Shown here piece after piece: positions 1 to 10,842 of a stretch of DNA of 64,000 nucleotides. Under the pieces are notes generated by a model. The model did no database searches. It was not told where the DNA came from and saw only the letters and a list, made by a program, of their open reading frames with translations. The position numbers and the translations under genes are program-made. Numbering within the stretch: position 1 is the stretch's first letter; every line of letters starts with the position of its first letter. The stretch is from Gnetum montanum (lineage: Eukaryota > Streptophyta > Gnetopsida > Gnetales > Gnetaceae): NCBI GenBank assembly GCA_015680685.1, contig MNCI01037673.1, positions 462,815 through 526,814 on the forward strand, given 5' to 3'.

Positions 1-1865
1 TGGGATGTGGCCTCTTAATCTTTGCCTTAGATAGTCCAACCATCTCTACAATTATAATCCACCTAGTTCACATCCCAAGTTCCAACTAGAGGACCCTCAC
101 CTGTGCTATCCAATGAATAATGTGACTACCCCATGGGTCCTTTGGTTGTTATAGATAACAATTCATTAATCTCCTCTAGTGGTCATGTGCCCATGTAGTC
201 ATAAACATGTGCTTGATCCATGGTTTGGATAGCTGCTTGTGGTCCTACACTACCCAACGCCCACTATCATGCACGACCAGAAGCTCCACAAACCTTCATA
301 GGTACCTTGCGAAGAACTTGAAGTGAATGTGGGACCATGCATGGCTATTAAATTGCAGCCTAGAGATCTCCACATGCAAGCCGGTGGCAATGTACGTAGC
401 CTAGTTAAACCTTGTGTGCTCTAGCAGCACCTCTTACATCACTCATGTCTACTCCACTCAAGGATCTTTCCTTGGGAGAGTACCTTAGGAAAGGCATATG
501 CATGAAAAAGAGGATAGAGCTCCCATACCTTAGGCAAAAGCACATCCTTGATTGGTATGCCCTTCTGAGATTGGGTGGCACCCAACTAGTTCTCAATCTC
601 TCCTTTGCAATCCACCTCCCTACTGGCCTTATCAATAATCAATGGGCCATCAATGGAAAGGTGAAAGAGGTCAACAAAGAAGGCCTCATTAAGGTCAAGC
701 ACTACCCTCACACCGTGCACTTGAGTGATGAACTATTAGACGTCATTACTAAAGGAGTCAATCATGGTGACCATTTTGGCCACTAGAATAATTGGGCCAA
801 GGGCCAAAAATAGGTCCATCAACCTTATATTCATGGGCCTATCTGTCAATGCCTATAAGGCCTTATGGAAAAATAATTGTTGTGCACCCTCCACATCATC
901 ATATTTCATGATGAGGATGGCTTTTTTTGTGGCCTATGGTAACCACTATCACCTTACTTGAAGCAACTGCAGTTAGAATAAAGGCAAAACAATGTTAGTA
1001 TCATGCAAAAGATAAACTAACAAGTACGCATGAGCAAGTACATGAGCTAACACTTAAATGCATATGCGGCACAAATAAAGTACAAGATGGGGTTGGCACT
1101 ACAATATCAATGTTATTCACACTGGTGGCCCACTCCTCATCTAACTAGCGGTGGGTTTTGCACTACTCATATGCCCTTGGGTAGCAAGTAGGGTAGACCT
1201 CCAAATCAGATCTCACCTACTCAAGCATAGCTTCCTGAACATTTGGGCAACAAGAGAATACCTCTAGGGTTATGCAGGTCAAAGCTAGAGTGTCTGCCTC
1301 ATCATGTAGGCCCTCCTCATCAACTCTAAATCTAGCATTAAGCATGAGTTGTTAGCAAGATAGCATGAGCAAATAAAAAAAAATAAACTATGAAATCCAT
1401 ACAAGCACGTACCCTCTAGCACAATAGATAGTTCCAAGTGGGTTCTGGAATAGGGTGTGCACTCACAATGCAACAAAGAGGGTGGTACTCTTATTGTAAC
1501 AATTGAACCCAGTCATGCATCATATCCTAGATAAGCACTAAGCACTCCTAGGTCCTCTACCTGAATCACCTACCTTATCACTATTAGCAGTAGGCTCATC
1601 TGAGATGAACCTCAAGATGTCTCGATTAGCCTCGGGCAACAACAACTTAATGATGGTGCTAGCAACCTCCACCGCTAAGTGTGACCACATGATCACACTA
1701 AACTACTGCAACATGTACCCTTGGAACTCATGAGCCCCTAGCTTGAACCACATCACCTGAACACCCACTCACATATCTGGCGTAGGTGTGTTAGGAATAG
1801 GCTTTCTCATGTAGCACAAGATGCTCACAAACCCCACAATGATTAAGATAGGCTTCAACAGCACT
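1..1865 (-). pseudogene. Unrecognised multi-exon coding region (antisense to the Tat pol)
   Basis: I do not recognise this protein. On the minus strand, long protein-like stretches are joined by good splice signals. Exon 1865-1574 (97 codons, two stops, containing MWFKLGAHEFQGYM) starts after a pyrimidine-rich TTGATGTAG acceptor and ends at an AAG|GTAGGT donor. A 32-nt exon (1444-1413) follows, with a donor reading GG|GTACGT. A third segment starts at 1331 (EEGLHDEADTLALTC). A fourth starts at 966 after TTCTAACTGCAG and stays mostly open to about 420 (MKYDDVEGAQQLFFHK, then LPKVWELYPLFHAYAF). A further segment in another frame covers about 400-60 (HFKFFARYL, WIKHMFMTTWAHDH). Interrupting stops are mostly TAG or TGA, as expected from decayed CAG and CGA codons. 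It could be a captured host gene or an antisense accessory gene of a Tat element. The plus-strand ORF at 412-786 is probably its shadow. Confidence 0.5.
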
Positions 1866-2219
1866 CTACATCAACCAAAGAAATAAACAAAGTATTAATA
1901 TATGTACATAGATGCAAATTTTGGCATAAAATCATTAAATTAAGTATAGCAAAGTTAACATGATATGACATAAATTAGCAAAAAAAATTTCATTTTGGCA
2001 ATACCCTCTAGGGCCCCGCGGGTATAAGACATCAACCAACTTATTTGACACATTTAGTACTCATAGGGATACAACATGTTTGCTTAGTATTAGCATTTCA
2101 TTTCACAAGTTTTATAGGTTTACCATCAACATGTTTTCATAGGTTTAGCATCATTGCAATTTACATGATTAGCATTATTACATTTCACAAGTTTTACATT
2201 ATGCACAATTTACAAAAAA

Positions 2220-2480
2220 ATTTGTAAAATTTTTCTAACTCGCAATAGCATAGCCCAGAAATTTGAAAAATTTTTCTAACTTTGGACTATCATAGTGGAG
2301 AGCGTAATTCAAAATTTTCAAAAAATTCTAACTTTGGGCTACCTCCATAGAGAGTGTAGTCCAAAAGAGAACCAATTTTTTTTCTAACTATGGGCACTGT
2401 GGCTACAGAGCATAGTTCCAAAAAACTAACTTTCGGAGCAGACATCAACTACGCCTCCTAGGCATGATGAGCATAGTCTT
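2220..2480 (+). repeat. Tat-LTR-type hairpin motif cluster (fragment)
   Basis: The block alternates A/T-rich spacers of the form AAATTTTTCTAACTTTGG with GGAGAGCGTAATTC or GAGTGTAGTCC motifs. The same spacer-plus-motif grammar makes up the LTR-like blocks at 9850-10440 and 13470-14075, so this is probably a fragment of the same LTR family. No LTR ends are visible. Confidence 0.45.
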
Positions 2481-2489
2481 GGCTACAGC

Positions 2490-3700
2490 CTATAGGGAAT
2501 GAAGTTTTGGTTGTTGCCCCAATGCTCTCTACACAGCATGCCCTACTGTGATGCTATGTGCTACCCCACTACACCCTACATGCCCATCATGCCTATTGTG
2601 GTTTGTGTGCTATGCCCTACCATAACACCATCCACCACACCCTATGTGCCATGCCTATGCCATGTTGTGCACAGTCCTTACATGCTACCCCATCATTGTG
2701 CCTACCATAGCCACCAAGCTCTACCCTCTCCTCCTCCATCATCACTACCCTAAATCCCAATGCTAAAAAAATGCAAAAACAAAAAAAACATGTGTAGAAA
2801 TGGACCCTGGAGCCTATTGCCCCTACACCCCCTCACAACTACGTTGCAGGGGCAATCACCCTTGCAGCCCTCATCATGCCATGGGTTGCAGTCACCCCAT
2901 TACCCCCCACAACCCCCAACGTGCCCCAACACCCTTGACCCTTACCCATGTCACACAAAATTTTTCAAAAATAAAACAAAAACACAGAAATGCACCCTAG
3001 CATCAATTGCCCCCACACAACCCTTGCCACTGCATTGTAGGACACAATCACCTTGGAGGCCCTTGCAAAGTGCCATAGGGTGAAATAATGTCCACAGCCT
3101 TGTGGTATGTGATGTGCCTAGCCCCTTGCCCTACTCCCATAGCAACAACAAAATTTTACCAAAAAATGAAAAAAATTGTAAGGCAAATCCATGCTGCATG
3201 CTGCACTTACTACCCTATAGACAACCATCTCTAGCCATGGCCAAAAACATCAACCCCTACCTTGCCCTCACCATGTGCACCTAAACACCCATTTCCTACA
3301 CCCAAAAACAACAAAAAAAAATATACAAAAAAGATTGTAGAAATCTCGCATGCCACGAAAACCCCTGTGGCAACCAAAACCCTTTCCAACCCTAAGGCCC
3401 TAAGTGTGACCCTTACGGGTGCACTACCTTGCATGGTAGCAACCATTCCTCCTACACTGGCAACCCATGACTTCCCCACTTGCAAGTGCATTAGCAGCCA
3501 CCATGGCTGTGACCACCCAAAAATCCATGAAAGGCCCCCATGCAAATAAAAACAATCAAAACCCTTCACACGGCCACGCGTATCCCTCCTTATCATTATC
3601 ACTACCAAAATGGTGTGTGGCAGTAGCAGCACCTATCATCGCAAGGCACCATGGTAAGGCATGCCCTCACACCTACACCCCCAAACCCTCACAATGCTAA
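2490..3700. other. C-rich, low-complexity stretch without a convincing gene
   Basis: The plus strand is strongly C-biased, with repeated CCCTAC, CCATGCC and CACCC words separated by A-rich runs. Overlapping ORFs in several frames (60-133 codons) reflect the scarcity of TA-containing stops in this composition and show no domain. I see no splice grammar or LTR ends. It may be a diverged insertion or an untranslated part of the flanking Tat element. Confidence 0.4.
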
Positions 3701-3719
3701 AGAAATAGTGAAAATGATG

Positions 3720-4160
3720 AAGTAAAGAAAACAGCAAAAGAGGAGAGTGTAGTTGGGGTACCTAGTGGACATCAACAGCCTCTTCTTCTCCACATGGGCT
3801 TGTAGTAGGTGGCCTAGTGCTCATTCCCCCTTATCCACATTTGCCAACCTTAGGTGCAGGCATCCACTTCCATGCATCATCTAACTCCAACTATGCTCTT
3901 CACTAGTAGTGCAAAACAATGATGATGGTAAGACTATGCTCTAAACTTTACATTTGAAATCTTGAAAATGACAACTTACCCATGGTAAAACACACCTTTA
4001 TATCCTTCCAAGGTCTCTTAATGACCAACCTACCCAGGATTGCGTTCCATACTTAGCCAAAATTTTCAACTTTTGGTGGGAGCGTAAGTGGTTGAGAATG
4101 TAGTTGGGTGAGAGCGTAGTCACCTCCAGTTAGTCAAAATTCGCAACTTTCCATCATCCC
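3720..4160 (+). repeat. Second Tat-LTR-type motif fragment
   Basis: Words such as GAGAGTGTAGTTGGGG, AACTATGCTCTTCAC, AAGACTATGCTCTAAAC and GAGAGCGTAGTCACC recur here. They are variants of the GACTATGCTCTCC / GGAGAGCATAGTC pair that defines the LTR blocks further right. A TATA-like TTTATATCC lies near 4000. The order and ends are too degraded to call a bounded LTR. Confidence 0.35.
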
Positions 4161-4260
4161 ATGAATGCCTTAGCCAAAATTTCCAATGTTTCTTCACCTA
4201 GTGAAGGCCTGAGCATGCACAACCTTTCCCAAACTAACATGTTTGACACATCCACATTCT

Positions 4261-4350
4261 GCTAAGAGCTAAAACTAGCATCCATGATTTGCTAAGACCT
4301 AAAACTAGCATGCATGGCCTACCGAGACCTAAAACCAGCAAACACGTGCC
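4261..4350 (+). repeat. Three 30-bp tandem units upstream of pol
   Basis: Three consecutive 30-bp units begin GCTAAGAGCTAAAACTAGCA, GCTAAGACCTAAAACTAGCA and ACCGAGACCTAAAACCAGCA. The last unit of the array downstream of pol (8001-8470) reads ACCAAGACCTTAAACTAG, so the same repeat family appears to sit on both sides of the pol region. Confidence 0.7.
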
Positions 4351-4441
4351 TACCTTCTTTATAGCCTTTATTGCATACCTAGGTAAATTTTTCATTGTAT
4401 TGCTTTTTATTCATTTGTGCATATTACCTTAGTTTAGACCA

Positions 4442-4475
4442 GTGTCACTTAACATTTTGTTGGTTTGTTTTTTAG
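4442..4475 (+). promoter_or_regulatory. Putative 3' splice site before Tat pol
   Basis: A T-rich run ending TTTGTTTTTTAG immediately precedes the point where the pol frame opens; the AG is at 4474-4475 and the last TAG in that frame is part of the site itself. Ogre-type Tat elements are known to splice an intron out upstream of RT. The donor has not been identified here. Confidence 0.4.
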
Positions 4476-6660
4476 GAATATGACATGGCCATGCTTGAGT
4501 AGCTTCTCTCACCTCTGGTCCTCACAGGACCTCATGGCGACATCAAGCGATGCATTGACCGACATTGCCTAGACCTTGACCCTACAACCTACACTAAATA
4601 CATAACATTCGTAAAGACACCGCTAGATTGGCCCAACCATATAGTTAAGGATCTTGATCTAGAGGTAGGGGATGTCACAAAGGATCTCCTCATTGAGATC
4701 CCTAAGATAACACCCAATGGTAAGGCGAAAATGCTCAAACTAAGCTCCTCACTAAATCCCCAACATGCCCAAGACATCACCAAGGTGTTAAATGATAACA
4801 TCAAGACATTTTCATGGTCATATGAGGACATGCTAGGCCTAGACCCTTGGCTAGTCCAACATAATATTATCTTAGATTCTTTCATTAAGCCAATAAAACA
4901 AAAAGTGCACAAGGTTCAGCCTAAGGCAACGTTGGCAATCCATGATGAAGTCACCAAGCTTTACAAATCTAGTTTCATCTAGGTCATTGACTATGTAAAC
5001 TAGGTCTCCAACATCGTAGTTGTACCCAAGAAAAATGAAAGTATATGCATTTGAATAGAATTTTGGAACCTAAACAAGGAAACCATTAAAGATGACTTCT
5101 TTTTACCTAGTATTAATCAACTGATCGATACCACGGTTGGACATGTCTTGTTATCCTTCATGGATGGGTTCTCAGGCTACAACTAGATTAGGATCAACCT
5201 TGAGCACCAACTCAACATAATCTTTATGACCTCCTAGGGTACATTTTGTTACACCATGATGTCCTTCGAACTCAAGAATGCAGGAGCAACATATCAATGA
5301 GTAATGAAATACATCTTTAGTGATTACATGCTAAGTCTACTCAACAATTACATTGATGACATCGCAGTTAAGTCCAAAGTGGCTCATGACCATGCAAATG
5401 ATCTAGACATAATACTTAAACATTGTTTGAAACATGATCTTAGGTTGAACACCAATAAATTTGTTTTCAACATTAGAATAGGTCAAATGCCCAATTTTGT
5501 AGTATTTGAAGCAGGAATATGTGTAGACCTTGACAAGGTTAAGGCCACAACCAGCTTAGCAACCCTAGCCAACCTTAAGGAGCTACAAGGGTTACAAGGT
5601 AGATTGTAATTCATACGTAGGTTTATCCTATGGTTAACCAACAAGTTACAACCAGTGCAACATCTGCTCAAGAAAGGAGCCCACTTTAACTGGATAGCTT
5701 GATGCCAATAAGAATTTGACAATCTTAAGCAAAAGCTGGAACAACTTCCTACGGTTCACCCTCTACAAGGAGATAAACCCTTTTACATCTACCTTACCAC
5801 TTTTGACACATCCATCACTTCACTATTTTTTCAAAAGTAAGATGATGGTACAAAGGTCATGGTTTACTACTTAAGCCATGCATTGGTAGCTCACAAAGCA
5901 AAATACAATGATGTGAAAAAGTATTACCTTGCCTTAGTCTTCTCAATCAAGAAGTGGGGGCATTACCTTTTCCACAGTAAAGTCAATATCATTTGCAAGA
6001 ATAACATACTCCGAGCAATTACAACAAACATCTACAAGAGCAATTGTATTACATGATGGAAAGTAATAACCGTAGAGTTTGACCTACATTACGTTGTACA
6101 AGCCTTAACAAAAGGTCAAGCTATAACTGCACAACTTATGGTTTCACCAATTAACAATTAAGAAACTATAGATCCAAAATTCCCAGATGAGCACATCAGC
6201 AATGTTAGTCAAGTGATTGACAACTATTAAGCACTCCTGCACTTTGACAGAGCTTTCACCTCTCGTGAGGGTAGCATTGCTACTATTATCACGTTTTCCT
6301 CTGGGAAGATCTAACCATTCACATATCATTTTGCAATTCTTTACACTAACAACGTGGCAGAGTATGAAGGTCTCCTCTGAGGTATCCTTGTAGCATGCAA
6401 CTTAGGGATTTAACACCTAGTAATTTAAGGTGACTCAAAATTAGTGGTCAACCAAGTCACAAAGGTTTATCCCTACAAGGCCCAATATTTACAGCCTTAC
6501 TATGACCTCGCAAAGCACCTTCTTAAATAATTTACAATTGCTAATGTCAAATACATTCCCCAAAACAAGAATGTCATAGCCAACTCATTAGCAACATTAG
6601 GTTTAAGCATCGCACTAGATATGTTTCACTCATTGCCCACTTTAGTGGCAAATTGCATTG
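4476..6660 (+). pseudogene. Tat-lineage Ty3/gypsy pol: RT, RNase H and second RNase H
   Basis: One frame carries the N-terminal pol region (YEDMLGLDP, KPIKQKVHKVQP), RT with SFMDGFSGYN and the catalytic box YIDDIAVKS at 5349-5375, then RNase H (about 5770-6110, KKYYLALVFSIKKWGHYL). A second, archaeal-type RNase H follows (about 6225-6620), with NNVAEYEGLL, GDSKLVVNQV and NVIANSLATLG. A dual RNase H is diagnostic of the Tat/Ogre lineage. Reverse transcription would take place in cytoplasmic virus-like particles. The frame is the same throughout but broken by many stops, for example TAG at 5184 in the SGYNQ motif and TAG replacing TGG in TSWGT. No protease was found upstream. The copy is inactive. 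Confidence 0.93.
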
Positions 6661-6699
6661 TGCCTAACATGCAAATCATTGACATTGCATCTATAGCCA

Positions 6700-7965
6700 C
6701 AACTAGCATGATCCATGCAAGAGAATGGTACAATGACATTAATGTGTACCTTCTACAGGATGAGCCTCTATAATACTTAACTGCCACTTAAAAAGACATA
6801 GTGCATAAATTATCAAGATAATACGTCATCATAGGTGATAGCACCCTATGTTGTAGATCCTATGATGGCATACTACTAACCTACATAAGTGACATCGAAG
6901 CATAAATAATCATCAAAAAAGTCCATGAGGAACTGTAAAAAGGTCACATAGCACCTAGGGCAATGGCAGTAAAAATCAAATACTTGGACTATTATTGGCC
7001 TTACATGGAGCATGATTACATATCCAAGATTAAAAAATGTGATATGTATCAGTAGCATGGCAACTTAATGCATGTGCCACCAACTGAACTGCATACCACG
7101 TAGATCACGTGGCCATTCCAACATTGGGAATTGGACATCATTGGACCTATAATGCCTAAGTCCTTCACAGGGCATAGCTTTATCATAACTACAACTGAAT
7201 ATTTCACCAAGTGGGTTGAGGCTATTCCCCTTAGGAAGACAACATCACAACATGTTTGCAAATTTATGCTTGATAACATAGTGATCCATTCTGGCATACC
7301 TATGATCAAAGTAATGGACAACGAGCCACAAATTTGTAGTCCTAAAAATAAAGCCTTTTATGAGCAGTTTAATATTAAACATTCCTTTTCGTCGTCATAC
7401 TACCCTCAAGCGAATGGCCAAGTGAAGGCTACTAACAAAGTCATTGTTAATTGAAGAAGATGCTAAGTAGCAGCAAACGATGATGACACGAGTAATTAGT
7501 CTACACCCTTTGGGCCTACCACACAACACGATGAATAACAACAGGTATGACACCTAATAGTCTTGTCTACAGATATAAAGCAATCTTGCCCCTTAAATTG
7601 TAGGTTCCATCTCTCTAGGTAATCCTCTTGAACTTCCTCTATGAAGCTTAGAATAATGAGATGAGAATTGCAGATCTTGACTTAATACAGGATGAGTGTA
7701 TTCAAGCACTTGATCACATCAAATGGTACCAAGAAACACAACAGCAAAAATGCCATCACAACTAGCATCAACACCTAATCAAGAAAGGGGACTAGTCCTC
7801 AAGGTCATTTGTGGATCCATGAACAAATTCTCAGCCAACTGGGTAGGGCCTTTCTTAGTCACTAAGGCCTATGATAATGGAGCATTCAAGCTTGTTGATT
7901 AAGATGCTAATGAATTTGCCAATCTAGTGAACCATTCATACCTGAAGTTGTACTACACTTAGCAT
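6700..7965 (+). pseudogene. Tat-lineage integrase, catalytic Glu replaced by Lys
   Basis: This continues the pol frame of the preceding entry. The N-terminal zinc-binding region reads VHEEL...KKCDMYQ*HG, so the second Cys is Tyr. The catalytic core has the first Asp in LDIIGP (7134), the second in VMDNEPQ (7317) and, 36 codons on, QANGQVKATN, where the catalytic Glu is AAG (Lys, 7425-7427). The Asp-to-third-residue spacing is canonical. The C-terminal part (about 7790-7960) keeps FSANWVGPFLV, YDNGAFKLVD and HSYLKLYY, as in Tat integrases, before the 3' untranslated part. Several stops and a probable frameshift near 7450-7790 add to the inactivation. Integrase would insert the cDNA in the nucleus; this copy could not. 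Confidence 0.92.
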
Positions 7966-8000
7966 GTCGCACATCAATGGAACAAGGTAAGCATTTGTTA

Positions 8001-8470
8001 GCTATGATGTTCAACTGGTGCAATTCATTTGCTATGATGTTAAACTAGCACAATTTGTCCACTATGATGTTAAATTAGCATAGACTCAATTCATTTGGTA
8101 TGACGTTAAACTAGTAAAACACAAGTTCACTATGACTATAAAGTCACACAACAAGTCCTCTATGACTATAAACTAGCATAGTTTGTTAGCTATGACATTA
8201 AACTAGCATCCACACCTCACATCTTCCACAACATTAAACTGACATAGCATTCATCCTTGGGTCACGATGTTAAACTAGCACAACACTAAGTCTGCTATGA
8301 CTATAAAATGGCACAACAAGTTTACTATGACTATAAACTAGCAAAAAATTTGTTTGTTATGACATTAAACTAGCACACAACTCATCCACTATGATGTTAA
8401 ACTAACACAACAGTCCGCTATAACTATAAACTAGCACACCACGGTCTACCAAGACCTTAAACTAGGTTCT
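8001..8470 (+). repeat. About fifteen-unit ~30-bp minisatellite after pol
   Basis: About fifteen degenerate units share a core of CTATGATGTTAAACTAGCAC, alternating with CTATGACTATAAACTAGCA, with period 28-39 bp. The array starts 35 bp after the last recognisable integrase codon. Tandem arrays between pol and the 3' LTR are a known feature of Tat/Ogre elements and can seed satellite DNA. Confidence 0.85.
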
Positions 8471-8538
8471 CCATTAATCATGCATAGTTCCATGATTAAG
8501 AGAGCAAGAATAATTTCAACCCCCCTCCCCCCACTTTT

Positions 8539-9905
8539 CTACATCACATAAGCAAGGATATTGTAGTCCCAAAATGGAGCTCCTATCATTGGCATAGCCT
8601 TTGGAGCATTTGCTACATTATGGCCCCCTACCATTTTGCTCATTTTTTGAGCTCCTATCATCAGTGTGGGCTCTTGAGCACCTACAACATCATTGTCCCC
8701 TAACATTTCACTAGATTTTTGAATGCTTGCCATTGGCATAGGCTCTCAAGAACCTATAGCATCATCACCTCCCACCATTTTTTGGCTTTTTAAGCACTTA
8801 CTACTAGTTTGGCCTTTGAAGCATTTGCAGCATTATCATCCTTGGCATTTTACTTGCATTTCATGTTTTGTGGTTTTCTTGTCCTCTCAGAGTTGTGATT
8901 GCAAGATGAAGCCTAGATCCTACAAAATTGCATCTCATTACAATAGCAAATCACAAAATTACTCCAATGTGCATGATTGGACTAGCTAAGCCTCTCAAGA
9001 GTGCACATCCCTCTTACCCCACTATAGCCTACCTACACCCATCCCTATGTCTTCATATCCTTACATTCCCCTGCATAGTTTAGATTGCAAACCCTCATAA
9101 CCACATGGCACCCTCTTGTAGGCCAAACTGTAGAACCAAGGTAGACATAACATAAGTTGTCCCATGGTGAGCCTTTATTGGTTGGTCAAAGCCCAGGTAG
9201 ATGTAACACAAGTCATCCTGAGGAGGAAACACCTGTTCCAAAAATGTGACGTAGTTTCCCAAGCATGAAAGCAAAGCCCATTCGGTGGCATGTAGTCCAC
9301 TTGGTAAAACACATCTCATAGTTAACATTTAGCAAAGCGCAGAACCCAAAGAAAGTTCACCCTATAGAAAAGAAAAAAAAGTAAAAAATAAAAAAATAAA
9401 AATAGTAAAAGATGGAAAAGCATGTTCCCAAAAAAATTAGTGGAGCTGCAATTTTGCAACCGAGTAAGCCCTGAATCCACCTTGACTCTCTCATAAGCAC
9501 TCTAATGAGAGGAAAACATTTCTCAGAGGCAAGCCACCTTGGTGCCATGGTCACCATCAGCTATGTTGACTCCACATCTTGCACCATGATCCCCTATTTG
9601 CATTTCATCTTCCTAGTTATTCCCTAGCACATTACCTACACCATTTACTCCCAACATACCATCATCCACAACACTCTTGAGCATGGTGTAATGATATCGA
9701 ACCATGCATGGAAGATCGATGTTGGTGCCAAGCCTATTATGGTGTTTTGCAATTCTTTATCAACGTCTCTTGGGCCACTCTTCCAGATGTCAACAAAGAG
9801 GGGCCAATGAAACATCATAAAATTTCGGTGATAGCTTCTTGACTGCAAATTTATTGAAATGTCAACACAAGGAAAATTTTTTCTAAGTGTTGGGACTATG
9901 CTCTC
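8539..9905 (-). pseudogene. Minus-strand coding region with 24-residue repeat, 3' of Tat pol
   Basis: I do not recognise the product. On the minus strand a mostly open segment runs from about 9843, after an acceptor-like AATAAATTTGCAG, to 9420. It contains PCMVRYHYTMLKSVVDDG and SAYERVKVDSGLTRLQ and has several TAG/TGA interruptions. A very pyrimidine-rich acceptor ends TTTTCTATAG at 9362 and opens a second segment to about 9095 that is readable in two frames (one has FLEQVFPPQDDLCYIYLG). The 8739-8539 end encodes a repeated motif around KMVGGHNVANAPKAMPMIGA. Position and strand match the additional antisense ORFs described in some Tat elements such as Grande. Exon boundaries are uncertain, and the donor before 9420 is not canonical. 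Confidence 0.42.
8577..8860 (-). repeat. Four tandem ~72-bp units (24 codons each)
   Basis: Four diverged units begin near 8577, 8649, 8720 and 8791. On the plus strand they share GAGCTCCTATCATTGGCATAG, a GCATC/GCATTATG centre and a C-rich CCCCCTACCATTTTG segment. The period is divisible by three, and the minus-strand reading keeps the same motif in frame, which suggests a repeated protein segment rather than neutral DNA. Confidence 0.7.
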
Positions 9906-10440
9906 CACTATCCCAAAGCATATTCAACCAATAGAGGGTGTAGATAGCTCAAAAAACTAATTTTTTGCAATTTTTTTAAGTGTCATCACAAAGCAACAAG
10001 CTACAGAATTTGCTAAGTGTTGGGACTACGCTCTCAACTGCACTAGAGCGTAATCAACTCAGTAGAGAGCATAGTCAACACAAAATGCCAATTTGCAAAT
10101 TTTTATAAGTCTCAAGCTAGCAACTACAAATTTTTCTAAGTGCCAAGACTATGCTCTCCATTGCACTAGAGCGTAGTCAAGTGTAGTTGGCATGTAAGAA
10201 AAAATTTAGCAAAAATGAGACTACGCTCTCCACCAAATTGAAGCGTAGTCAAGCATAGTCAACTAGAAGTCAGAATTTGCAAAAAAATTTCAAGTGCTAG
10301 GGCTATGCTCAACCCCAGTTAGGAGTGTAGTCAACCTCTCATGGAGAGCATAGTCAGCACACAGCCATGTTCTGCAAAATTTTTCTAAGTGTTGAACTAT
10401 GCTCTCCCACTGTCCAAAGCATAGTCACCCAAAACTAAAT
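9884..10440 (+). repeat. Array of hairpin-forming GACTATGCTCTCC / GGAGAGCATAGTC units
   Basis: Six units lie near 9896, 10015, 10145, 10217, 10302 and 10394. Each pairs a GACTAYGCTCTCC word with its approximate reverse complement 10-40 bp later and is separated from the next by an A/T-rich AAATTTTTCTAAGTG spacer. For example, GACTACGCTCT at 10015 is followed by AGAGCGTAATC. The array lies upstream of the TATA box, in the U3 position. Confidence 0.8.
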
Positions 10441-10833
10441 CCAATGGCCTCCACAACATAGCATCGACACTCATCTCAGCTCCAACACACCTTTGGCAAG
10501 AATAGTTAGCAAAAATGCATCTTTTTTATACTCCCTTTTGTCCCCAAATTGTAACTACACTCAACCCCACTCGAGATAGTGGACAGCATAGTCTAGAAGC
10601 ATAGTCTTTAAAGTTTTATTTTTGCATTTTTGTTGAATTACATTGTGGTTCCATTCAGCTCATGAACATGCAGTTAGTAGTGTAGACATAGTCTAGAAAT
10701 CTCATAGAGTCCATTGGAGCACACCAAAGTATAACACTGCTTGCTTTAATGGAGAGTGTAGTTGGGTGCAGCATAGTCCCAACCATCCCACTACCACATG
10801 GTAATTGATCCACATTCCACAGGAACCCTAGAC

Positions 10834-10842
10834 CTATAAATA
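10834..10842 (+). promoter_or_regulatory. TATA box of Tat-type LTR
   Basis: CTATAAATA lies downstream of the hairpin array, at the position mirrored by TATTTATAG (13208-13216, minus strand) in the inverted LTR copy. Conservation in both copies supports a retroelement promoter. Confidence 0.6.

Noticed and set aside
412-786. 124-codon plus-strand ORF as a gene
   Set aside because: The minus strand of the same bases reads more convincingly as part of a longer, splice-bounded protein, and the plus ORF shows no family similarity or continuation.
2499-3700. Several overlapping ORFs of 60-133 codons on both strands
   Set aside because: The C-rich composition depletes stop codons in all frames; there is no domain and no coherent frame.
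8001-8470. CRISPR-like array
   Set aside because: Unit length and sequence are irregular, no unique spacers alternate with exact repeats, and the context is a plant retroelement.
8470-8540. Polypurine tract and 3' LTR start right after the minisatellite
   Set aside because: The homopolymer there (CCCCCCTCCCCCC) is pyrimidine on the plus strand, the wrong strand for this element, and no TG...CA ends fit.
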